Source: UBA10677 sp045654245 (lineage in GTDB: Bacteria > Bacillota > Clostridia > Christensenellales > Pumilibacteraceae). From it: a DNA stretch of 34,135 nt. The DNA lies in the NCBI GenBank assembly GCA_045654245.1, contig JAZOMX010000031.1, positions 1-34,135 of the forward strand, in the 5' to 3' direction. The position numbers and the translations under genes were made by a program. This document shows positions 23,621 through 31,054 of this stretch, piece by piece (position 1 is the first letter of the stretch; each line of letters begins with the position of its first letter). Under the pieces are notes generated by a model, which had not been told where the DNA came from, did not search any database, and saw only the letters and a program-made list of their open reading frames with translations.

Positions 23621-24634
23621 ATGGAAAATCTTTTAGAAAGAAGAAAAAAAGAATTTAGAGCGGTGGGGCTTGCCATCTTCGTTTCGGCGAGCGGACTACT
23701 TTTGCTCAGAATAATATTTAACCTAATCGGCGACTCGTTAAGCGAAACGCTAACCGACTGTTTGTTTTCGACTAGTATGCAAATCGGAGTATTGCTTTTG
23801 GGAACTTTTCTCTCCCTTAAACTATACCTTCGCCGTCCTACTAAAAGAGTGCTTGAATATACGAATTTTAGAAAGCCGTCGCTTGCGGTAATGCTACTTT
23901 GTTTTCCGTTTGGAATTTGCGTTTTGGTGGCGACTATCGGCGTTTCTACCGTTTGGGTTGCAATCTTAATGGGGCTTGGCTACGAGCCGGGAAGCGGAAC
24001 TCCTATGCCCGAAAAATTTTCGCTCGGACTTCTTTTAATCAATATTTTCCTAACGGGCGTTCTCCCCGGAATATGCGAAGAGTTTACTAACCGAGGCGCA
24101 CTTTTAACGGGGCTACGAAACACCTTTTCAAAGCGAGTAACGATTGTTCTTTGCGGAATAGCGTTCGGATTGTTCCACCAAAACATAACGCAAGTTTTCT
24201 ATGCGTCGCTATTTGGTATGCTTATGGCGTACCTAACGCTCGAGAGTAAATCGATTTTCCCTGCTATGGTAGTGCATTTTACTAACAACGCAGTTAGCGT
24301 TTACTCTGATTTTGCAACCTCGTACGACATATTTTTGTCGGGATTTTTCAACTGGCTTTCCGAAACTTTCGTGACTAACTTTGCGCTTATCGGAATACTT
24401 TTCGTGCTTACCGTTGCGCTCGGCGTTTTTCTTTATATCGTAATTATCAAGTTGTCGAGAAAGCATTACTATAAGCAAACGGGCGGAATAAGAGTGTTAG
24501 ACGAGTACGAGGAAGAGACTCCGCTTGCTCCCACTACGCTCTATAAACCCTCGCTTGGCGACTGGGCTTTTTATATCGGAGCGCTCGTAATGACTGCGCT
24601 CACTACCGTCGCCACTTTCGTTTGGGGGCTATAA
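23621..24634 (+). CDS. CPBP-family intramembrane metalloprotease (2)
   Basis: A second, diverged CPBP protease: EEFTNRG (153-159), H186 in FGLFHQN and H219 in VHFTNN are all retained, so it should be active. 337 residues with about eight helices and a soluble C-terminal tail before a last helix. It starts nine bases after the first, behind AAGGAAA, and its stop overlaps the rlmH ATG in a TAATG junction. Tandem arrangement suggests duplication, with separate or paired use. Confidence 0.92.
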   Translation: MENLLERRKKEFRAVGLAIFVSASGLLLLRIIFNLIGDSLSETLTDCLFSTSMQIGVLLLGTFLSLKLYLRRPTKRVLEYTNFRKPSLAVMLLCFPFGICVLVATIGVSTVWVAILMGLGYEPGSGTPMPEKFSLGLLLINIFLTGVLPGICEEFTNRGALLTGLRNTFSKRVTIVLCGIAFGLFHQNITQVFYASLFGMLMAYLTLESKSIFPAMVVHFTNNAVSVYSDFATSYDIFLSGFFNWLSETFVTNFALIGILFVLTVALGVFLYIVIIKLSRKHYYKQTGGIRVLDEYEEETPLAPTTLYKPSLGDWAFYIGALVMTALTTVATFVWGL

Positions 24635-25080
24635 TGAGAAAGGTCAATATCGTTTGCGTAGGCAAGATTAAAGAGAAATATTTAACGGACGGCATAGCGG
24701 AGTACGCTAAAAGGTTGTCTAGGTTTTGTTCGTTTACCGTAACGGAACTGCCTGACGAGTGCGGAGAAAGTGCGGTCAAGAAAGAGAGCGAGGCGATTGT
24801 TAAAAAACTTAAAGGGTTCGTTATTTTATGCGACTTAGGCGGAAAGCAAGTAACTAGTCCTGACCTTGCGAATATGCTTGAAAAGGCGTATTTATCTGCG
24901 CCCGAAATCACTTTCGTAATCGGTGGTAGCGAGGGCTTCGACGATAGCGTAAGAGCGAAGGCAAGCGAGCGGATTGCTTTTGGAAAAGTAACTTATCCGC
25001 ATCAACTTATGCGACTTATTTTAAGCGAACAAATTTATAGAGCGTTTAATATTTTGGAGAACACACCGTATCACAAATGA
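24634..25080 (+). CDS. rlmH: 23S rRNA (pseudouridine1915-N3)-methyltransferase
   Basis: SAM-dependent SPOUT enzyme that methylates pseudouridine 1915 in helix 69 of 23S rRNA. The knot region FVIGGSEGF and the family-defining C-terminus PHQLMRLILSEQIYRAFNILENTPYHK-type end are present (the latter at about 121-148). The ATG at 24634 overlaps the previous stop by one base with GGGGG ahead; a TTG at 24622 in frame would add only four residues. That gives 148 residues, close to the usual 155-160. Its stop overlaps the tadA ATG (ATGA). Confidence 0.95.
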   Translation: MRKVNIVCVGKIKEKYLTDGIAEYAKRLSRFCSFTVTELPDECGESAVKKESEAIVKKLKGFVILCDLGGKQVTSPDLANMLEKAYLSAPEITFVIGGSEGFDDSVRAKASERIAFGKVTYPHQLMRLILSEQIYRAFNILENTPYHK

Positions 25081-25550
25081 TTACTAGCGACGAAAAGTAC
25101 ATAAAAAAATGCATAACGCTAGCAAAAAAAGCGGGCGAGCGTGGCGACGTGCCCGTAGGGTGCGTAATCGTTTATGACGACAAAGTAATCGCCTCGTCGT
25201 CTAATCGAAGAGAAAAGGATTACGACCCGACTGCGCACGCTGAAATTTTGGCGCTTAGAAAAGCGGGCGAAAAACTAGGACGGAAAAACCTCTCGGGTTG
25301 TACGCTCTTCGTGACTCTCGAACCGTGCGTAATGTGTGCAGGCGCAATCGTAAACTCTCGGATAGACCGAGTGGTTTTCGGTGCGTTTGACAAGCGTTTC
25401 GGTTGTGCGGGTAGCGTTATGAATTTAGTGGAAGAGAACTGCTTTAATCATAGAGCGAAAGTAACGGGCGGAGTGCTAGAGCGGGAGTGCGCGGAACTAT
25501 TGACCGACTTTTTTACTAGACTTCGAGAAGAAAAGAAACAAAAAGAATAA
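25077..25550 (+). CDS. tadA: tRNA-specific adenosine deaminase
   Basis: Deaminates adenosine-34 to inosine in the tRNA-Arg(ACG) anticodon. Zinc motifs HAEI (54-57) and PCVMC (83-87) are intact, with the TadA-type VPVGCVIV and the MNLVEENCFNHRAKVTGGVLE C-terminal stretch (split here into its two halves around residue 120). 157 residues is typical. It overlaps rlmH by four bases and appears to end the yycJ operon, since a new promoter starts 27 bases later. Confidence 0.95.
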   Translation: MITSDEKYIKKCITLAKKAGERGDVPVGCVIVYDDKVIASSSNRREKDYDPTAHAEILALRKAGEKLGRKNLSGCTLFVTLEPCVMCAGAIVNSRIDRVVFGAFDKRFGCAGSVMNLVEENCFNHRAKVTGGVLERECAELLTDFFTRLREEKKQKE

Positions 25551-25577
25551 AAAAACGCTTTTTGAAGCGGCGTAAGG

Positions 25578-25607
25578 TTGACAAAATTCGACGAAAAGTT
25601 GTATAAT
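25578..25607 (+). promoter_or_regulatory. Promoter placed for a leaderless GlmU-like transcript
   Basis: TTGACA (25578-25583), 18-bp spacer, TATAAT (25602-25607), nine bases before the ATG at 25617. The TTG that opens the longest reading frame is this -35 box, so it is not a start codon. Confidence 0.8.
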
Positions 25608-25616
25608 ATAATCGGT

Positions 25617-26597
25617 ATGGGAAGAAACTATTGCGGTTTAATATTAAAGACGGCTTACGACAAAATGGGCGAGACTTCGCATATTAACATTTTGGACAAG
25701 TCGATGCTTGATTGGGTAGCGCTCTCTTTTTCGGGAGTGCCTTATTGCGTTGCCGACTACGACGAGAGTAAGGCTTTACCTGAACTGTGTAAGCCGTATA
25801 TTCAAGAAGGTTACGACTACCTAGTCGTACTTTTCTCCGACACCCCCCTTATCACTAAAAAAACGGTGGTAACGGCGGTAGAAGAGGCGTACTATTCGTC
25901 CAAAACCGTTCTTAAGATGACGAGAGGTTACGTTTTCGACACTTCGTATCTTAAAAACGCAGACAAGATATACACCGACCAAACGAGTTACTTTGATGAA
26001 GAGGATTTCATAACGGCGTTTTCGTATAAGCAAATCGGGCTTATTACGGATATTATGAAAAATAGAATACTCGATTACCATATGGAACAAGGCGTATTCT
26101 TTACCGACCTTGCTACGACGGTTGTGGGTTGTAACGTCACGCTAGAAAAGGGCGTTACGGTGGGACACAACAACGTAATCACGGGCAAAACTCGTGTTAA
26201 AAAAGGTGCGGTAATCGGAAACAACAACGTGATTTGCGACGCAGTAATCGGCGAGGACGTTATGATTGAAAATTCTTCGATAAACAGAAGTTATATCGGC
26301 GCTCGCTCTACGGTAGGACCGTACGCGGTACTCAAGCGTGACAACGTAATCGGCGAGGGTTGTAAAATCGGTTCGTTTACCACCTTAAAGCGTTGTAAAA
26401 TCGGCGACGGAGCGGTATTGCCCGACTACGCTACGCTATGCGAAAGAGAAGTGCCGGCGGTAGTTGAAAAGCAAGTTCCCGTTCGCGAGCCTGAAATTGA
26501 AAAAGAACCTGAAGTTGAAAACGAACGAGAAATAGAGACGGAAGTAGAACTCGAGCCTCAAGTGGAAACGGTAGAGAGCGAAGAGGACGAGCAATAA
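25617..26597 (+). CDS. Degenerate GlmU-like protein (nucleotidyltransferase-like plus left-handed beta helix)
   Basis: 326 residues that follow bifunctional GlmU along its first three quarters. LVVLFSDTPLITKKTV (69-84) matches the GlmU GDTPL region. MKNRILDYHMEQGVFFTDLATTVV (147-170) matches the R-R/K...HM-x-GV-x-x-D hinge that starts the beta helix; hexapeptide repeats run from 166 to about 270. The nucleotide-binding LAAGxGTRMKS is replaced by LILKTAYDKMG (8-18), so uridylyl transfer is unlikely. The acetyltransferase end is truncated and replaced by an acidic tail rich in Glu and Val (about 280-326). It sits upstream of prs, as glmU does in many Bacillota. No Shine-Dalgarno; probably leaderless. 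Function unknown, perhaps regulatory or a repurposed transferase. Confidence 0.75.
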   Translation: MGRNYCGLILKTAYDKMGETSHINILDKSMLDWVALSFSGVPYCVADYDESKALPELCKPYIQEGYDYLVVLFSDTPLITKKTVVTAVEEAYYSSKTVLKMTRGYVFDTSYLKNADKIYTDQTSYFDEEDFITAFSYKQIGLITDIMKNRILDYHMEQGVFFTDLATTVVGCNVTLEKGVTVGHNNVITGKTRVKKGAVIGNNNVICDAVIGEDVMIENSSINRSYIGARSTVGPYAVLKRDNVIGEGCKIGSFTTLKRCKIGDGAVLPDYATLCEREVPAVVEKQVPVREPEIEKEPEVENEREIETEVELEPQVETVESEEDEQ

Positions 26598-26655
26598 TAA
26601 AGTAACCAACCGCTACGGCGGAAAAAATAACGAAAAATCTTTCGGAGGAAACAAA

Positions 26656-27615
26656 ATGATAGCACACGGCAATAAGATTAAGATTTTTGCAGGTAACGGC
26701 TCGCAGAAGTTAGGCGCAGAGATTGCAAAAGAACTCAATATGCAACTTGGCGCAATTAGAGTTGGTAAGTTCTCGGACGGCGAGACTAGTATCCAAATCG
26801 ACGAGACGGTTAGAGGATGCGACGTATTTTTAATTCAGTCCACCTCGACGCCCGTAAACGACAACCTCGTTGAACTTTTGGTTATGATTGACGCAATGCG
26901 TAGAGCGTCTGCTGGAAGAATTACCGCAGTCGTTCCTTACTTTGGATATGCTCGTCAGGACAGAAAGGCAAGAGCGAGAGACCCCATTACCGCTAAACTC
27001 GTAGCAGACCTTATTACTTCTGCTGGCGCAGATAGAGTACTTACTATGGACTTGCACTCTCCCCAAATCCAAGGTTTCTTCGATATTCCCGTAGATAACC
27101 TTTTGGGTAGTTCCGTTCTTATCGACAAGATTAAGGGCGAGCCTTTCGTAAACAAGGACGACTTTATCGTAGTATCCCCCGACGTAGGCTCGGTTTCGAG
27201 AGCAAGAGCGTTCGCAACTAAACTCGACGCAGGTCTTGCAATCGTGGACAAGCGTCGTCCCAAGGCTAACGTAATGGAAGTTATGAATATCGTAGGCGAC
27301 GTAAAGGACAAAGTTTGCTTGCTAGTTGACGATATGATTGACACCGCTGGAACGATTACTCAAGGCGCAAAAGCGCTCGTTGACGTTGGCGGAGCAAAAG
27401 AGGTTTACGTTTGCTGTACTCACGGCGTTCTTTCCGGACCTGCCGTTGAGAGAATGGAAAACTCGGTTATCAAGAAAGTATATATGCTTAACACGATTGA
27501 TATTCCCGAGGAGCATCGTCTATCTATGGCTGAAGAAGTTTCCGTTGCGCCCTTGTTTGCTCGCGCAATCGAGAGCATCTTTGCTGAACTCCCCCTCTCT
27601 AGACTTTACGACTAA
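26656..27615 (+). CDS. prs: Ribose-phosphate pyrophosphokinase
   Basis: Makes PRPP from ribose-5-phosphate and ATP, feeding purine, pyrimidine, histidine and NAD synthesis. Landmarks: the cation-binding DLHSPQIQGFFDIPVDNL (about 130-147), the flexible-loop region YFGYARQDRKARARDPI (about 95-111), and the PRPP loop LLVDDMIDTAGTI (about 219-231). 319 residues is typical. GGAGG lies ahead of the ATG, 58 bp after the GlmU-like gene, with no promoter between, so they are probably co-transcribed. Confidence 0.97.
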   Translation: MIAHGNKIKIFAGNGSQKLGAEIAKELNMQLGAIRVGKFSDGETSIQIDETVRGCDVFLIQSTSTPVNDNLVELLVMIDAMRRASAGRITAVVPYFGYARQDRKARARDPITAKLVADLITSAGADRVLTMDLHSPQIQGFFDIPVDNLLGSSVLIDKIKGEPFVNKDDFIVVSPDVGSVSRARAFATKLDAGLAIVDKRRPKANVMEVMNIVGDVKDKVCLLVDDMIDTAGTITQGAKALVDVGGAKEVYVCCTHGVLSGPAVERMENSVIKKVYMLNTIDIPEEHRLSMAEEVSVAPLFARAIESIFAELPLSRLYD

Positions 27616-27632
27616 TATTGATTTTTGGGAAA

Positions 27633-27666
27633 GAGCGGTGCTAATACAGTACCGCTTTTCTTTTTA
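27633..27666 (+). terminator. Terminator after prs
   Basis: AGCGGTGCT (27634-27642), loop AATAC, AGTACCGCT (27648-27656), followed by TTTCTTTTT. Confidence 0.9.
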
Positions 27667-27676
27667 CGAAGAGAAA

Positions 27677-27704
27677 TTAACGAAGAGCGGTAATACTATA
27701 TAAT
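27677..27704 (+). promoter_or_regulatory. Weak candidate promoter for nrdG
   Basis: A good TATAAT (27699-27704) with a poor -35 TTAACG (27677-27682) and 16-bp spacer; AAGGAG follows before the ATG at 27722. The weak -35 fits low basal or activated expression. Confidence 0.45.
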
Positions 27705-27721
27705 AGGAAAAGGAGAACGAA

Positions 27722-28411
27722 ATGAAAATAGGCGGACTACAAAAACTAACCTTACTTGACTTCCCCGGTAAAATGGCGTGTATCGTTTTTACCAAGGGTT
27801 GTAATTTTCGTTGTCCTTTTTGCCATAACGCGTCGCTAGTTAGCCACGGTGGTAGCGAGGAATACTCGGTAGAAGAAGTGCTTGCCTTTTTGGAAAAGAG
27901 AAAGAAAATTCTCGACGGCGTAGTGCTTACGGGTGGAGAACCGCTTTTGCACGAAGTTAAACCGTTTTTGCGTGAGGTTAAGAAAAAGGGATACGCTGTA
28001 AAACTGGACACTAACGGAACGAATCCCGATACACTAAAAGAACTAGTGAGTGAGGGGCTCGTAGATTATATCGCTATGGATATCAAGAACAGTCCTAGTA
28101 AGTACGACCTAACCTCGGGCGCGAAAGTTGAGTTTGACAAAATCCAAAAGAGCGTCGAGTTTCTTAAAAGCGGAGTAGTCGATTACGAGTTTAGAACTAC
28201 CGTCGTAAAACCGCTGTTTGAAAAGTCCGATTTTACGGCAATCGGCGAGTGGCTCGACGGCGTGAAGAGGTATTTTTTGCAAGCCTTCGTCGATAGCGGA
28301 GATTTAGTGAGTGGCGAGGAAATGAGCGCATACTCGGACGAGGAAATGAACGAGTTCTTACTCGAAGTGCAAAAGAGAGTGCCCTCTGCCAAAATTCGCG
28401 AAAAAAAGTAG
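27722..28411 (+). CDS. nrdG: Anaerobic ribonucleoside-triphosphate reductase activating protein
   Basis: A radical-SAM enzyme that installs the glycyl radical on NrdD. The cluster motif CNFRCPFC (C27, C31, C34) is intact, followed by VVLTGGEPLL (glycine-rich SAM contact). 229 residues places it in the longer NrdG group also seen with non-E. coli-type NrdD. It lies upstream of nrdD with 258 bp and a terminator between, the reverse of the common nrdD-nrdG order, so the two have separate promoters. NrdG pairing is inferred from proximity. Confidence 0.92.
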   Translation: MKIGGLQKLTLLDFPGKMACIVFTKGCNFRCPFCHNASLVSHGGSEEYSVEEVLAFLEKRKKILDGVVLTGGEPLLHEVKPFLREVKKKGYAVKLDTNGTNPDTLKELVSEGLVDYIAMDIKNSPSKYDLTSGAKVEFDKIQKSVEFLKSGVVDYEFRTTVVKPLFEKSDFTAIGEWLDGVKRYFLQAFVDSGDLVSGEEMSAYSDEEMNEFLLEVQKRVPSAKIREKK

Positions 28412-28436
28412 AAAAATTTTTTATATTTGGACTTTG

Positions 28437-28476
28437 CCGTCCCGAAACGGAAAAAGCGTATCGGGACGGTTTCGTT
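28437..28476 (+). terminator. Terminator after nrdG
   Basis: CCGTCCCGA (28437-28445) pairs perfectly with TCGGGACGG (28461-28469); the loop contains a short ACG/CGT inner pair. TTTCGTTTTT follows. Confidence 0.85.
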
Positions 28477-28539
28477 TTTAAAATTTAACCCAAAATCATA
28501 GTTTTTTACAAAAAACAGTTATTTTTTAATAATTATCGA

Positions 28540-28617
28540 CCACAATATCTAGTAGAACTTTTAAAAAATAACCACAAAATATACGCATTTTTCCTTGACA
28601 AGCACAATAAATAGTGG
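28540..28617. promoter_or_regulatory. Three NrdR-box-like sites over the nrdD promoter
   Basis: CCACAATATCTAGTAG (28540-28555), CCACAAAATATACGCA (28572-28587) and GCACAATAAATAGTGG (28602-28617). The core of the third (CACAATAAATAGTG) matches the NrdR consensus CACWATATATWGTG at 13 of 14 positions and fills the -35/-10 spacer. The starts are 32 and 30 bp apart, about three helical turns each, as expected for tandem NrdR sites. This predicts repression by the ATP-cone repressor NrdR when dATP is high. Confidence 0.7.
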
Positions 28618-28623
28618 TACAAT
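28595..28623 (+). promoter_or_regulatory. Promoter of nrdD
   Basis: TTGACA (28595-28600), 17-bp spacer, TACAAT (28618-28623). GGAGG precedes the ATG at 28670. Confidence 0.85.
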
Positions 28624-28669
28624 GAGTAGGCTTTCACGAAAATGAGAAAAAATTACGGAGGGTAATAAA

Positions 28670-31048
28670 ATGTATCAGGTAGTAAAAAGAGACGGAAAGG
28701 TAACGGATTTTAATCTTTCTAAAATCTCGGCAGCAATCACAAAGGCGTTCGAGGCGCAGAACAAGCAATATAACGACGATATTATCGACTTGCTTGCTCT
28801 TAAAGTAACTTCTAATTTCGAGCCCAAGATTAAAGATGGAAAGGTAGCCGTAGAGGATATTCAAGATAGCGTAGAGGCAGTACTTATTCAGGCTGGTTAC
28901 GACGAAGTAGCAAAAGCGTATATTCTTTATAGAAAGAACCGCGAGAAAATTCGTAACATTAAGTCCACCGTGCTTGACTATAAGGACCTCGTTGACAGTT
29001 ACGTTAAGATTTCGGACTGGAGAGTTAAGGAGAACTCTACCGTAACTTATTCGGTAGGCGGACTTATTTTGTCCAACTCCGGCGCAATCACGGCTAACTA
29101 CTGGTTGAGCGAGATTTACGATAACGAAATCGCAGAGGCGCACCGTAACGCAGATATTCATATTCACGACCTATCAATGCTTACCGGATACTGCGCAGGC
29201 TGGTCGCTTCGCCAACTCATTAGAGAAGGGTTGGGCGGAATTCCCGGCAAAATTACCTCTTCGCCGGCAAGCCACCTAGCAACGCTATGCAATCAGATGG
29301 TAAACTTCCTTGGAATTATGCAAAACGAGTGGGCAGGCGCGCAAGCGTTCAGTTCGTTCGACACCTATCTTGCTCCGTTCGTAAAGGTAGATAACCTATC
29401 TTACCGTGAGGTTAAAAAGTGCATTGAGTCGTTTATTTTCGGTGTAAACACGCCTTCTCGTTGGGGAACGCAAGCGCCTTTCTCTAACATCACGCTTGAC
29501 TGGGTAGTACCTCAAGACCTTAAGAACCTACCTGCAATCGTAGGCGGAAAGGATATGGACTTTACCTACGGCGATTGCCAGAAAGAGATGGATATGGTAA
29601 ACAAAGCGTTTATCGAGATTATGATTGAGGGTGACGCAAACGGCAGAGGATTCCAGTATCCTATTCCTACCTATTCGATTACCTCTAATTTCGACTGGTC
29701 GGAGACCGAGAACAACAAACTCTTGTTTGAAATGACGGCAAAATACGGAACTCCGTATTTCTCCAACTATATCAACTCCGATATGGAGCCCAGCGACGTA
29801 AGAAGTATGTGCTGTCGTCTCCGTCTTGACCTTCGTGAACTCCGTAAAAAACCGGGTGGTTTCTTCGGTAGTGGCGAAAGCACGGGTTCTATCGGCGTAG
29901 TAACGATTAATATGCCGAGAATCGCATACCTTGCAACCGACAAAGAAGATTTCTATAAACGCCTCGACAAGATTATGGATATTTCCGCTCGTTCGCTTAA
30001 GGTTAAGAGAACGGTTATTACCAAACTTATGGACGAGGGACTATATCCCTACACCAAGAGATACCTTGGAACGCTCGAGAACCACTTCTCCACGATAGGA
30101 CTAGTAGGTATGAACGAGGCTGGTCTTAACGCAAAGTGGATTAAGAAAGATATGACGAGCAAGGAAACTCAGGAGTTTACGAAAGAAGTTCTCAACCATA
30201 TGAGAAATCGTCTTTCGGACTACCAAGAGAAGTACGGTGACCTCTATAACCTAGAGGCAACTCCCGCAGAGTCCACTTCGTTCCGTCTTGCAAAGCACGA
30301 CGTAAAACGCTATCCCGATATCGTAACCGCAGCGCAAACTGGCGACGATACTCCGTATTATACCAACTCTTCGCACTTGCCCGTAGGTTACACGGCGGAT
30401 ATTTTCGACGCACTTGATATTCAAGACGAACTACAAACGCTTTACACTTCCGGAACGGTATTCCACGCGTTCCTAGGCGAGAGATTGCCCGACTGGAAAG
30501 CGACTGCCGACCTCGTAAGAAAGATTGCGGAGAACTACCAACTCCCGTACTACACAATGTCGCCCACCTATTCGATTTGCCGTGACCACGGATACATCAC
30601 GGGCGAGCACTTTACTTGCCCCACTTGCGGAAAGCCTGCCGAGGTTTACAGCAGAATTACGGGTTACTATCGTCCCGTACAGAACTGGAACGACGGAAAA
30701 ACTCAAGAGTTCAAGGATAGAAAGGTTTACGATATGAGCCAGTCCGAACTTAAGAAAACCAAGTCTTTTGGCGAAGTAGTAGGTTCTGATTGCGATTGCG
30801 TAAAGGCAAAAGACGACAAGATTATTCTCTTTACGACCAAGACTTGTCCTAACTGCAAAATGAGCAAAATGATGCTCGATAAAGCAGGTATTGAGTACAC
30901 CGTAATCGACGCTGAGGAGAACAAAGAGGCAACGGCGCAATACAAAGTAAAGAAAGCGCCCACTATGTTCGTTCCCACGGCAGACGGCTACGACGTGTTC
31001 GACAACGCAAGCGATATTAAGGGTTATATTGCAAAGATTAAAGGATAA
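28670..31048 (+). CDS. nrdD: Anaerobic ribonucleoside-triphosphate reductase with fused C-terminal glutaredoxin-like domain
   Basis: Class III ribonucleotide reductase making dNTPs without oxygen. Domains in order: ATP-cone allosteric domain (1-90, VVKRDGKVTDFNLSKI at 4-19); the ten-stranded barrel with the probable thiyl-radical loop MCCRL (C381, C382); the zinc site CRDHG...CPTC (C637, C650, C653); and the glycyl-radical loop RITGY (G665). After a linker of about 50 residues comes a redoxin domain (about 715-792) with IILFTTKTCPNCKMSK, active site CPNC (C726, C729), and the cis-Pro motif KAPTMFVP. Classical E. coli NrdD uses formate and lacks such a domain. The redoxin suggests thiol-based reduction, fed by the TrxB-like protein encoded next. 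792 residues compare with about 710 without the fusion. Confidence 0.95.
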   Translation: MYQVVKRDGKVTDFNLSKISAAITKAFEAQNKQYNDDIIDLLALKVTSNFEPKIKDGKVAVEDIQDSVEAVLIQAGYDEVAKAYILYRKNREKIRNIKSTVLDYKDLVDSYVKISDWRVKENSTVTYSVGGLILSNSGAITANYWLSEIYDNEIAEAHRNADIHIHDLSMLTGYCAGWSLRQLIREGLGGIPGKITSSPASHLATLCNQMVNFLGIMQNEWAGAQAFSSFDTYLAPFVKVDNLSYREVKKCIESFIFGVNTPSRWGTQAPFSNITLDWVVPQDLKNLPAIVGGKDMDFTYGDCQKEMDMVNKAFIEIMIEGDANGRGFQYPIPTYSITSNFDWSETENNKLLFEMTAKYGTPYFSNYINSDMEPSDVRSMCCRLRLDLRELRKKPGGFFGSGESTGSIGVVTINMPRIAYLATDKEDFYKRLDKIMDISARSLKVKRTVITKLMDEGLYPYTKRYLGTLENHFSTIGLVGMNEAGLNAKWIKKDMTSKETQEFTKEVLNHMRNRLSDYQEKYGDLYNLEATPAESTSFRLAKHDVKRYPDIVTAAQTGDDTPYYTNSSHLPVGYTADIFDALDIQDELQTLYTSGTVFHAFLGERLPDWKATADLVRKIAENYQLPYYTMSPTYSICRDHGYITGEHFTCPTCGKPAEVYSRITGYYRPVQNWNDGKTQEFKDRKVYDMSQSELKKTKSFGEVVGSDCDCVKAKDDKIILFTTKTCPNCKMSKMMLDKAGIEYTVIDAEENKEATAQYKVKKAPTMFVPTADGYDVFDNASDIKGYIAKIKG

Positions 31049-31054
31049 TATATA

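Noticed and set aside
25578..25616. TTG start for the GlmU-like protein
   Set aside because: TTGACA is the -35 box and TATAAT lies inside the supposed coding sequence; the ATG at 25617 matches the GlmU N-terminus.
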